Of a stretch of DNA of 64,000 nucleotides, positions 9,382-16,928 are shown one piece after another. The stretch is from Haloarcula sp. H-GB4. Lineage in GTDB: Archaea; Halobacteriota; Halobacteria; Halobacteriales; Haloarculaceae. The translations under genes were made by a program, and so were the position numbers. Each line of letters opens with the position of its first letter. Positions within the stretch are counted from its first letter, which is position 1. The stretch spans positions 1,488,001 through 1,552,000 of the forward strand of contig NZ_JAVDDX010000001.1 of assembly GCF_030848575.1 (NCBI RefSeq), in the 5' to 3' direction. The notes beneath the pieces are model-generated. The model did not search any database. It saw only the letters and a list, made by a program, of their open reading frames with translations, and was not told the DNA's origin.

Positions 9382-10620
9382 ATGACAGACGAGACTACCG
9401 ATAACGATGGCGCACAGTCGACGAACACCCCTGCTGCCACTGGCGACACCGACAGTAGCCAGTCGACCACCAACGAAAAAGCACCGACCGAGACCACAGC
9501 AGACGCGAGCGAGAGAAACAGTGGAATCCGCCGGCGGGCGGTAATCGCTGGGACGCTCGGCTCCCCCGCTCTGTTCGGAGCCGGCTTTGCTGCCGTAGAT
9601 TCATTCGGCATCCCCAGCATGCCGACTCTAATCGGTGTCGGGGCTGCCAGTCCGTTAGAGCAGGCGAGAAACGGTACTGCGACGGCTGGGCAAGTAGACA
9701 GTGCCGCCGTCACGATCGACGAACAGACAGCACAGAATCTCCCAACGAACCGCTACAGACAACTCCACATTGCGGAGCCGATCCGCAATATGCTCGAACG
9801 CGACCGTGGCGATCAGGTGCGTGTTACGCGCGGAAACGATGCTGCCGTCTATACGATCAGTAAAACCATCAGTGGAGATCCAAGTACTGTTCGGACCTCA
9901 TCAGAGGGCAAATGCCGCGTTTCCTTCTACGAGGATGGGAGCTTCGCTGACGACCGGCGGTGGGGTTCCCTGCGTGGGGATGATAACTGTAGTCTCGCCG
10001 ACGAAGCGTTTGACGTTGAGATCGATCCACGAGTCCCTGCACCAGACTTGAGCCCTAGTGAAGCAAAGGACCATGATGAGCTCATCGAAACGCTCGACAT
10101 GGGTGGGAGTGAGTACGCCATCCTCGCACCACACGGCGGACAGATCCAGCCGTTCACGGGCGGGCAGGTCACACGGCTCCAGTCAGAATTCGCTGATACC
10201 AACCTCACGTCTTGGAAACTCCAGGGATACGGGACGGACACGAGTTTCTACCGGTGGTACGTCCCATCGGCAGAGCTCTCGACGATCTGCTATCCGCGTC
10301 TCGCCGAACTGTCCGAGCAAACATACGACTACGCAGTCAGTTTCAACGGTATCAACGAGAAAACGATCTATGTCGGTGGCGCTGCATCCGAAAACATCCG
10401 ACAGTCAGTTGCCGATGCGATTGACAGCGCGCTGCCCCACGACGGGTCACCAGTCAAACTGGGTGAGAGCCACTACGCAGCAGACAGCCCACAGACGTTA
10501 GTCAATCGGGTTACTGAGAATCAGTCGAACGGAATCTGGATCGGACAGCCCATCGCCGACAGACGAAAGTACAGCGACTTGATCGCTGATGCTGTCGGGT
10601 CGGCGCTGTTCGACAGCTGA
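9382..10620 (+). CDS. degenerate poly-gamma-glutamate hydrolase-like (DUF867) protein, possibly membrane-anchored
   Basis: A 412-residue protein 9 bases after pgsB, so in the same operon. Residues 1-50 are a Thr/Ser/acidic tail, then an RRRAV motif and a hydrophobic stretch (about 50-90) suggest a Tat-type signal or anchor. Residues about 110-165 form a small beta-rich domain, and about 240-410 is a DUF867/PghP-like domain with APHGG. Compared with its paralogue at 10706-11638, the predicted zinc and catalytic positions are changed: Glu to Gln256, His to Tyr293, His to Asn322, and a late Glu to Gly; only His251 remains. It is therefore probably not an active hydrolase. It occupies the place of PgsA, and a role in binding or exporting the polymer is inferred. 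Confidence 0.7.
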   Translation: MTDETTDNDGAQSTNTPAATGDTDSSQSTTNEKAPTETTADASERNSGIRRRAVIAGTLGSPALFGAGFAAVDSFGIPSMPTLIGVGAASPLEQARNGTATAGQVDSAAVTIDEQTAQNLPTNRYRQLHIAEPIRNMLERDRGDQVRVTRGNDAAVYTISKTISGDPSTVRTSSEGKCRVSFYEDGSFADDRRWGSLRGDDNCSLADEAFDVEIDPRVPAPDLSPSEAKDHDELIETLDMGGSEYAILAPHGGQIQPFTGGQVTRLQSEFADTNLTSWKLQGYGTDTSFYRWYVPSAELSTICYPRLAELSEQTYDYAVSFNGINEKTIYVGGAASENIRQSVADAIDSALPHDGSPVKLGESHYAADSPQTLVNRVTENQSNGIWIGQPIADRRKYSDLIADAVGSALFDS

Positions 10621-10705
10621 AGACGAAACTGTGTTCGGGCCCAACCGTTCCGTCCTAGTTTCTGAAGACAGAGGTTCTAGACGGTGGCTGGGCTCATGCG
10701 GTCTC

Positions 10706-11638
10706 CTACAGCGCTTCAAATACACCAGCGACTGCGTCAGCAACAGTATCTCTTCGGTCGTCTCTGACCGCCCACGGTTGCTCAATCTGGACGCCGTCGC
10801 TCCCGGATTCGGTAATCCAGTTGACGACGTTGTCCGGCGAATCGCCGTCCCGTGAGCCATCAGTAGCAAGGCGAACGTCACAGTCGACAACCTCGGAGAT
10901 GGCGTCGCGAACATCAGCGCGGAGCCAGGTGGGTGCAGCGCCGCCAATCCCCACGTGAGACTCTGACCAGCCATGGAAGGCGACGGCGTGGTCAAACCCC
11001 CGATCAGAGATATCTTGTAAGGCCGGGAACGATTCCGGGTGGATAGCTGTCGAGGTAACGTGCCACCGACGGAACGCCCCGCCGCCGGGCGACCATCCCG
11101 AACTACACCACTTGGTTGCGTCCAGTTGGGCTGTCATACGCTCTGCCTGGGTGTCAGTTCCCCACTCAATGTATCCGCCGTGTGGCGCAAGAACTGCCAG
11201 TTCAGACTTCTCCGACTCAGTTGTCTGTTCTATAAACCCACCTTCTGCCTTGGCTGTTTCTTCATCGAGATTCGAATCGATAACATCTGAACGGCCCTCA
11301 ACGCGGAACGACCCGTTTTTCGCTCGCAGACGATCTCTCCCACTGTTGCTGACATATCCGAACGTATCGTCCGAGATATCAACAGTGAATACTGCGGCCT
11401 CGCCGTCATATACGAGTCGAACCTGCTGGTCCGCCTGAACACCGAGAGCGTCCATCGTCGACTGTGGAAGCCGGCATCGCTCCGCAGAGCCGATACTGTC
11501 GCTCGCTTTCATCCGCACAGTCGTATCGTTACGGCCGGAGCCGGGGCCTGGGTTTCCCCTCACAACAGTCGCACCAATTGTAAAAATGGCACTGCCAGCA
11601 CTTGAAAGAACAGTTCGTCTTGTGAGTCGATCCATCAC
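10706..11638 (-). CDS. poly-gamma-glutamate hydrolase-like (DUF867/PghP) exported protein
   Basis: A 310-residue protein converging on the PGA operon. A twin-arginine signal (RLTRRTV plus hydrophobic stretch, residues 4-26) suggests export. Residues about 55-115 form a small beta-rich domain shared with the neighbour at 9382. Residues 145-310 are a DUF867 domain, the family of phage PghP, a zinc-dependent hydrolase of poly-gamma-glutamate. The likely metal and catalytic residues are all present: His153 and Glu158 in HGGYIE, His193 in WHVTS, His222 in AFHGW, and Glu286 in VQIEQP. It probably trims or releases the polymer outside the cell. The start could be either of the two adjacent ATGs (11638 or 11635). 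Confidence 0.75.
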   Translation of the reverse strand: MMDRLTRRTVLSSAGSAIFTIGATVVRGNPGPGSGRNDTTVRMKASDSIGSAERCRLPQSTMDALGVQADQQVRLVYDGEAAVFTVDISDDTFGYVSNSGRDRLRAKNGSFRVEGRSDVIDSNLDEETAKAEGGFIEQTTESEKSELAVLAPHGGYIEWGTDTQAERMTAQLDATKWCSSGWSPGGGAFRRWHVTSTAIHPESFPALQDISDRGFDHAVAFHGWSESHVGIGGAAPTWLRADVRDAISEVVDCDVRLATDGSRDGDSPDNVVNWITESGSDGVQIEQPWAVRDDRRDTVADAVAGVFEAL

Positions 11639-11751
11639 GTCTCAACAACATAATCTGTTTTATACGCATTGTGGCCAGATTATCTGCTCTGATAATCCTT
11701 CAGAACCATCATTACAGTATTATTTTTATCGGAACGGTCCGTGGTCTTCCC

Positions 11752-11961
11752 ATGGTAATTTCATCTGAGCCGGTCTGGGGGGACGCAATAGACGACTTCG
11801 TACAGGAGTATCAGAACGCGATTGTTTATGCTGACAGAGAGCAAGAGACAGTCCTCCACGAAGGTGAGGTCCGTATCCTGGCAAACGGATGGGTCAAACT
11901 CCCCACAGGGAGACTACTCTCTCCCGATGCAGTGCATCACATCGATATCGAGCCGGTGTAA
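11752..11961 (+). CDS. small hypothetical protein
   Basis: A 69-residue acidic protein with no family I recognise. The frame extends upstream to 11671, but the ATG at 11752 is preferred because a TATA-like run (tattatttttat, about 11718-11729) would place transcription start just upstream, and the upstream residues are unlike haloarchaeal proteins. It contains a beta-rich C-terminal half (EVRILANGWVKLPTGRLL). It is divergent from the hydrolase gene at 10706-11638, with about 110 bases between them. Confidence 0.6.
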   Translation: MVISSEPVWGDAIDDFVQEYQNAIVYADREQETVLHEGEVRILANGWVKLPTGRLLSPDAVHHIDIEPV

Positions 11962-12061
11962 ACGGACGAATCGTTGATACATCCCTGTGGTCTGTCAGAG
12001 ACGCACTGCGGACAATACGGTATCCGGGCGTTTGCCGTTGAACTGGGAGAAAACAGACGCG

Positions 12062-12241
12062 TTATTGCCACTCTAGCCGGCAGTCCTCGTTGCAAAAGTG
12101 AGCGGTTTCGACACTGCCGTCCTCGATCCATGTAATAACGCGATGGGTCACTTCGTTAGCGATAGCGTCACCGCAGGTGGCACACTCCGGGGCCTCGTCC
12201 TCGTCGATATCCTCGTGGTGATCTGATGTCGGGTCGACCAT
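12062..12241 (-). CDS. small CxxC zinc-finger-like protein
   Basis: A 59-residue ORF read directly from the sequence. ATG at 12241-12239, stop at 12064-12062. An acidic N-terminus (residues 1-19) is followed by CATCG at 20-24, a strand with HRVITW, and AHFCNEDC at 47-54, giving a CxxC...CxxxC pattern typical of the many tiny zinc-binding proteins of haloarchaea. Partner and function are unknown; such proteins often act as regulators or adaptors. It lies alone between two oppositely placed genes, so it probably has its own promoter upstream of 12241. Confidence 0.75.
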   Translation of the reverse strand: MVDPTSDHHEDIDEDEAPECATCGDAIANEVTHRVITWIEDGSVETAHFCNEDCRLEWQ

Positions 12242-12380
12242 CTTAGTTGAGAGTGTCTTTCACGGCACTTAATCCCACATACTTGCACTGAACGTCACGA
12301 ACATACACGAATGTCGAGTCGGTAACAGAAGGGCAACTATGCGTACTTACGCCAAACGGAGACTCACCGTGAAACCCGCG

Positions 12381-13562
12381 CTATCGGTCTCGCGTGACAG
12401 ATTCACCGGGAGTCGTCGTCGCGCCCGATGAGAGAACAACGCCGGCGTTCAGACTGGTGTTGATCGCGGTCTTCGCATTGTCGCCCGCGACGACGCCGAA
12501 CTTCCGCCGGCCCGTCGAGACGCGGTCGCCTTTCACTGTTATCCGGACCGGGTCACCGTCGTGGCGAAGGTTCGCCACCTGCGTTCCAGCGCCGAAGTTG
12601 ACCTCGCGGCCGATGACGCTGTCACCCACGTAGGACACGTGAGGGACGTTCGAACCAGCCATCAAAACCGTGTTCTTGAGTTCGACCCCATGGCCGACAT
12701 GGGTATCCTCGCCCAGGAGGGTCGCACCGCGAATGTAGGCGTTCGGCCCGACGTGAGCGCCCGAACGGACCAGCGCCGGCCCCTCGATGACGACGCCGGG
12801 TTCGATGACTGCGCCCTCCTCGACGACGACTTCGCCGCGCAGGTCTGCATCGCCCCGCACCTCGCCGGCGAGTCGCCGGTCCAGTTGTCCCAGTTTCCAC
12901 TCGTTGGCCTCCAGTAGCTCCCAGGGCCGGCCCACGTCCAGCCAGCGGTCGACTTCGACGGCAGTGACCGTCGACTCCTCAATGACTCTCGCGAGGACGT
13001 CTGTGATTTCGCGCTCCCCGCGGTCGCTGAGCGGCACGTCCAGCCAGTCCCGTGCCGCAGCCGGGAAGACGTACGCGCCGGCGTTCGCCAGGTCCGTCGG
13101 CGGGTCGTCCGGCTTCTCGACGATGCCGGTGATGGTGTCGCCCTCGGTCGACAGGACGCCGTAGCTCGTCGGGTCATCGACGCGGTAGGCGGCAACTGAC
13201 GGTGCGGCATCAAAAAGGCCACTGAGACTCTCGGCGTCGTAGAGGTTGTCGCCGTTGAGGACTGCAAAGGGGCCATCGAGGTGTTCCTTGGCGGCGGCTA
13301 CCGCATCGGCGGTCCCCAGTTGCTCCTCCTGTACGGCAAAGCTGACCGGGACGCCGCTGTACTCCTCACCGAAGTACGAACGGACCGCCTCAGCCTCATA
13401 GCCAACGACGAAGATGAGTTCATCGGCCCCCGCCTGAATCGCGGTGTCGGCAGTGTGTGCCACCAGCGGCCGGTCCCCAACCGGGAGCATCGGCTTCGGT
13501 GTGTAGTCAGTCAACGGCCGCATACGCGTCCCTTGCCCCGCCGCGAGTACGACTGCTTGCAT
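12381..13562 (-). CDS. glmU: bifunctional sugar-1-phosphate nucleotidylyltransferase / acetyltransferase (GlmU-like)
   Basis: A 393-residue two-domain enzyme. Residues 1-230 are a nucleotidyltransferase domain with AAGQGTRMRPLT near the N-terminus, KPMLPVGDRP, and NGDNLYD. Residues 240-390 are a left-handed beta-helix of hexapeptide repeats ending in GVVAGDNAKTAINTSLNAG, as in archaeal GlmU-type enzymes that acetylate glucosamine-1-phosphate and form UDP-GlcNAc. It supplies activated sugar for glycoprotein or surface polymer synthesis. The precise sugar (GlcNAc or glucose/dTDP) cannot be fixed from sequence alone. Transcribed alone on the minus strand. Confidence 0.85.
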   Translation of the reverse strand: MQAVVLAAGQGTRMRPLTDYTPKPMLPVGDRPLVAHTADTAIQAGADELIFVVGYEAEAVRSYFGEEYSGVPVSFAVQEEQLGTADAVAAAKEHLDGPFAVLNGDNLYDAESLSGLFDAAPSVAAYRVDDPTSYGVLSTEGDTITGIVEKPDDPPTDLANAGAYVFPAAARDWLDVPLSDRGEREITDVLARVIEESTVTAVEVDRWLDVGRPWELLEANEWKLGQLDRRLAGEVRGDADLRGEVVVEEGAVIEPGVVIEGPALVRSGAHVGPNAYIRGATLLGEDTHVGHGVELKNTVLMAGSNVPHVSYVGDSVIGREVNFGAGTQVANLRHDGDPVRITVKGDRVSTGRRKFGVVAGDNAKTAINTSLNAGVVLSSGATTTPGESVTRDR

Positions 13563-13672
13563 GGTCTTCCCGTCACCCGGCCCGGAAAAATACCTACCGC
13601 TGTTGACTCGTTCGGCAAGCGGAAAACACAGATGTCACCGTGGCACGGTTGTTGGGAAACCTGCACCTACAC

Positions 13673-14917
13673 CTATTCCACGGCCTCGAACGTCCACTCC
13701 GCCCCAAAGGGTGTCGTCCGGTAGTCCCACCGCATGTCCGAATCCGGTTCCGTCACCAGTTCGATCGTTCTGGTTTCCCCAGCGGGAATCCGCTGTGTGA
13801 AGGGGCCATCAGTGTCAATGTACCACGTATCTGCGGAATAGCCGGCAAATAAGCCTGGCTCTTCGGGCGTCTTGAACTCAAAGATGGATTTGAACATTCC
13901 GGCGCTGTCGCCCACGTTTTCGACCTCCATCGTAACTATCGCTTCATCACCCGTAACGTCCTCCGGCGGAACATCGATGTTCGCCAGTTCAAACTCGGGG
14001 AAGCCACTGGGTGATTGTAGCGGGATTTCGATATCAGCGACCGCACTCCCTTCAGCGAGATTTATTCCGAATGTGAGATCATCAATCTGGGCCTTTGGGA
14101 CAGCGTAAATCAGATGCCCGCTGTAGGTCTGCCCCGGGTTGATGTTCTCCCCTGCCGCATTCGTTCCGTCACGACCTGCGGCAGACTCGCTCACGAAGCT
14201 CGATTCGGGGATGACAAAGTCATCTGTTGACACTGTCTTTGCCTCACCCGTTCCGTTCTCGAACGTAACGCTCAGAATCAGCAGGATATTATCGGAGACC
14301 GTTTCGCGAATGGCATGCGCAGTGTTGTCGCCCAGGGTCCGTTCGCCAGGAGACAACTCGTATGCGATCATCTGTTCATAGGCCATATCCGACACTGTAG
14401 CCTGAACCCCACTCGCAAGCTCGATCGTTTCCCCAGTGCTCCCCTGCTTCGGGAGGACCGACACGGTTGACGTGACCGTATCGTCGACAGCGTAGAACTC
14501 GGATGACGCTTCAAACGCCCACGCACCGGCGTACTCGGCGTCAACACGATAGCTATGCGAGACTTCTTCGCCGGACTCCAGCCCATCAGCGTTGACGGTG
14601 ACTGTCTGTGGCTCAGTGGCACCTGATTCTGAATGGACGAACTCGATGGTTGCATCTCCGGAGATCGGTTCGCCACCAACATTGACAGCAGTCACGTCAC
14701 CCTCGATGGTGTCACCGAAGGCAACCTCTTTTGGCCCACTCACCGAGAGCAATTTCAGCCGCGCCGGCGCTTCCTGGTCTACTTCATACGTGGGTTCGGG
14801 CGTTGGCGTTGACTCGTTTCCGTCTCCACCGTCTCCGCCGTCGCTACCACTACATCCGGCAAGGCTGAGTGCAGCGATGCTGCTTCCAATTGTACTTACG
14901 TATGTTCGTCGCTTCAT
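13673..14917 (-). CDS. Tat-exported lipoprotein with beta-sandwich repeats, unknown function
   Basis: A 414-residue predicted lipoprotein. The N-terminus has MKRRT, a hydrophobic stretch and the lipobox LAGC at about residues 19-22, followed by a Gly/Asp/Thr/Pro linker; this is the usual haloarchaeal Tat-lipoprotein arrangement. The rest has three beta-rich segments: a CARDB-like domain near residues 50-150, a central domain resembling DUF4352-type extracellular folds, and a second CARDB-like stretch near 310-400. It is probably bound to the outer face of the membrane. No enzyme motif is visible. Confidence 0.75.
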   Translation of the reverse strand: MKRRTYVSTIGSSIAALSLAGCSGSDGGDGGDGNESTPTPEPTYEVDQEAPARLKLLSVSGPKEVAFGDTIEGDVTAVNVGGEPISGDATIEFVHSESGATEPQTVTVNADGLESGEEVSHSYRVDAEYAGAWAFEASSEFYAVDDTVTSTVSVLPKQGSTGETIELASGVQATVSDMAYEQMIAYELSPGERTLGDNTAHAIRETVSDNILLILSVTFENGTGEAKTVSTDDFVIPESSFVSESAAGRDGTNAAGENINPGQTYSGHLIYAVPKAQIDDLTFGINLAEGSAVADIEIPLQSPSGFPEFELANIDVPPEDVTGDEAIVTMEVENVGDSAGMFKSIFEFKTPEEPGLFAGYSADTWYIDTDGPFTQRIPAGETRTIELVTEPDSDMRWDYRTTPFGAEWTFEAVE

Positions 14918-15220
14918 ATACTACTGACTTTATATACATATACAAATATGTGTTCATTTATCTAGTTACTTGTCAGATATAATTATGTAAGAGAGCTACT
15001 ATTCAAACGTACTATTCGAGTCTTTCTTTGAGGCAAGCAACCATCAGAATGCCACGTGACACTGGTTGGACTGCAAACAGAACCCCGCCAGTATGGCGGT
15101 CGTTCGCAGGACGGGACTCAGTCTGGTTTCGGTAGTCATTGGTCCACGGTACAGCACCCAGACAGGGCAGTGACACAATAGACACGAAACTTATCCCGGA
15201 CCGAGAGCCAGCCCATCGTA
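14918..15220. other. intergenic region between divergent lipoprotein genes
   Basis: About 300 bases. The part next to 14918 is very AT-rich (tatatacatatacaaata, about 14931-14948), fitting a TATA region for the minus-strand lipoprotein. The rest is GC-richer and contains no gene or RNA that I can recognise. Confidence 0.5.
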
Positions 15221-16609
15221 ATGAAATCCAGACGGACGTTTCTGGTCGCGTTCGGGGCCGCGCTCACTGGCTGCGCTGGTCCCGGTGGCAGCCAGACCGA
15301 GATACCACAGTCAACGTCTCCGACGGGCACGACAAGGCAGTCTGACCCGGCGACAGAGACAGCGACGGACCCGCGGACAGCAAGTGAGAAGCGTCCCGAC
15401 CCGCCAGAGGGTGACGCAGTCCGGTGGGTGTACCAGACGAACGGCCCAATGGCGGGGCAGTGGGCTCAGTACGGGACGAACCGGCCGGTTGTACGGGATG
15501 GGACAGTGTACGCCGTCGGCGGGAGCAATGACCGAGGAACCCCGCCCCAAGAACGCATGCAACCGCCCAGAAGCCAGAACGTCTACGCGGTCGGCACCGA
15601 CGGAACACAGCAGTGGCGCTACGCGGCGAACAAGAGCGTGCCCGTAGTGACTCCCGCAGCCAACGGGGTGTACGCTATCGTCGGCTGGAACACGAGGATG
15701 CTGGGAATTGGGCAGCAACTGGTTCGCATAGAGAACGGCGAGTTACAGTGGGGGACGGAACCACGGGATACGTACCTGTCCGTCCTCGGGACCACCGACG
15801 GAACAGCCATCGTAAGCACACACGACGATGAGATCAGCCGCAATGGGGAGTCGCTGTTTGCTGTCACCGCTGATAGCGGAAGGCGGTTCGAACGTGAAAC
15901 GGGGGATATCCGCAAAGCAGTGGTACAGAACGGAACAGTGTACGCCTCTGAGGGTCCAGACCGCACCAGTGCATTCGACACAACAGACGGCACGCGTCGC
16001 TGGTCATATCCGGGACGACTGCTGGGAGACCCGCCAGCGCACTACGGAGATTCGCTGTACGTCAGCGAGGAAACGGATTCGGGGGAGCCTGCACTCGCTG
16101 CGATAGACGAATCGACAGGAGATTCCAGCTGGCAGTATCAGGCGAGAAACGTCACTGAGGACGGCTTCAATGTGACGGGCGCAGCAGAACGCGATGGGAC
16201 GGTATACGCGACAGAGTTCGGTGGACTCCTAGTTGCGCTCCAGTCAGCGGACGGGACCGAACAGTGGCGGTACCCGACAGCGAATGACACGAGAGGTCCG
16301 CCGGTCATCGCCAACGATACGGTGTGCGTCCCTATTGGTAAGACGACAGTCCATGCCGTTGACCTAAGCACCGGAGAGCGCATCTGGAGTCACTCCTTCA
16401 AGCGGCCGCTACGAGAGATGCAGACGGCATCCGATGCAGTTGTGTGCTGGACACAGGGTGACGATGCCGCTGGCGTACACGCGCTTTCCTTCGACGGCGA
16501 CCCGATGTGGCGCGTCATCATTCAGGGAACGACGACTGCCCCAACGGTCACGGAGTCCGGAACGTATATCGGAACACGGAGCGGCTACATCCTGAAGCTT
16601 GGAGAGTGA
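15221..16609 (+). CDS. PQQ-like beta-propeller repeat lipoprotein
   Basis: A 462-residue exported protein. The N-terminus has MKSRRTF, a short hydrophobic stretch and lipobox LTGC at about residues 15-18, followed by a Thr/Ser/acidic linker to about residue 60. The remainder has repeated blade motifs of PQQ-binding-like beta-propellers, with recurrent patterns such as VYAVGTDGTQQWRY, LVALQSADGTEQWRYP and VHAVDLSTGERIWSH. Such haloarchaeal proteins are surface-attached, and a scaffold role is more likely than quinoprotein activity because no PQQ-dehydrogenase active-site residues were seen. No clear operon partner. Confidence 0.82.
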   Translation: MKSRRTFLVAFGAALTGCAGPGGSQTEIPQSTSPTGTTRQSDPATETATDPRTASEKRPDPPEGDAVRWVYQTNGPMAGQWAQYGTNRPVVRDGTVYAVGGSNDRGTPPQERMQPPRSQNVYAVGTDGTQQWRYAANKSVPVVTPAANGVYAIVGWNTRMLGIGQQLVRIENGELQWGTEPRDTYLSVLGTTDGTAIVSTHDDEISRNGESLFAVTADSGRRFERETGDIRKAVVQNGTVYASEGPDRTSAFDTTDGTRRWSYPGRLLGDPPAHYGDSLYVSEETDSGEPALAAIDESTGDSSWQYQARNVTEDGFNVTGAAERDGTVYATEFGGLLVALQSADGTEQWRYPTANDTRGPPVIANDTVCVPIGKTTVHAVDLSTGERIWSHSFKRPLREMQTASDAVVCWTQGDDAAGVHALSFDGDPMWRVIIQGTTTAPTVTESGTYIGTRSGYILKLGE

Positions 16610-16696
16610 GCCCGCTACGTACCGTGTCTGTGCAGAGGCATGCATACAGAACGGCGGCGGACGCTATTGCTCACGGAGTAGTTCGCGACAGTAATG

Positions 16697-16771
<75 letters not shown>

Positions 16772-16792
16772 GTACTCAACCGTTCCGGGTGG

Positions 16793-16805
16793 ACCAATTT
16801 AACCC
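16793..16805 (-). promoter_or_regulatory. TATA element of tRNA-Glu
   Basis: The minus-strand stretch GGGGTTAAATTGG, centred about 28 bases before the tRNA 5' end at 16771, matches the position and sequence expected for an archaeal TATA/BRE pair. Confidence 0.5.
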
Positions 16806-16928
16806 CATCGAAATCAACGCTACCTGAGGGTGCGTACCACAGGCGTGTGATTAGCGTAAGCAGACTAACCCTGAGACGTATCCAACGAAAAGATGTAATG
16901 TAGTTGCTTGGTGAGCGACTGTCCGGTA

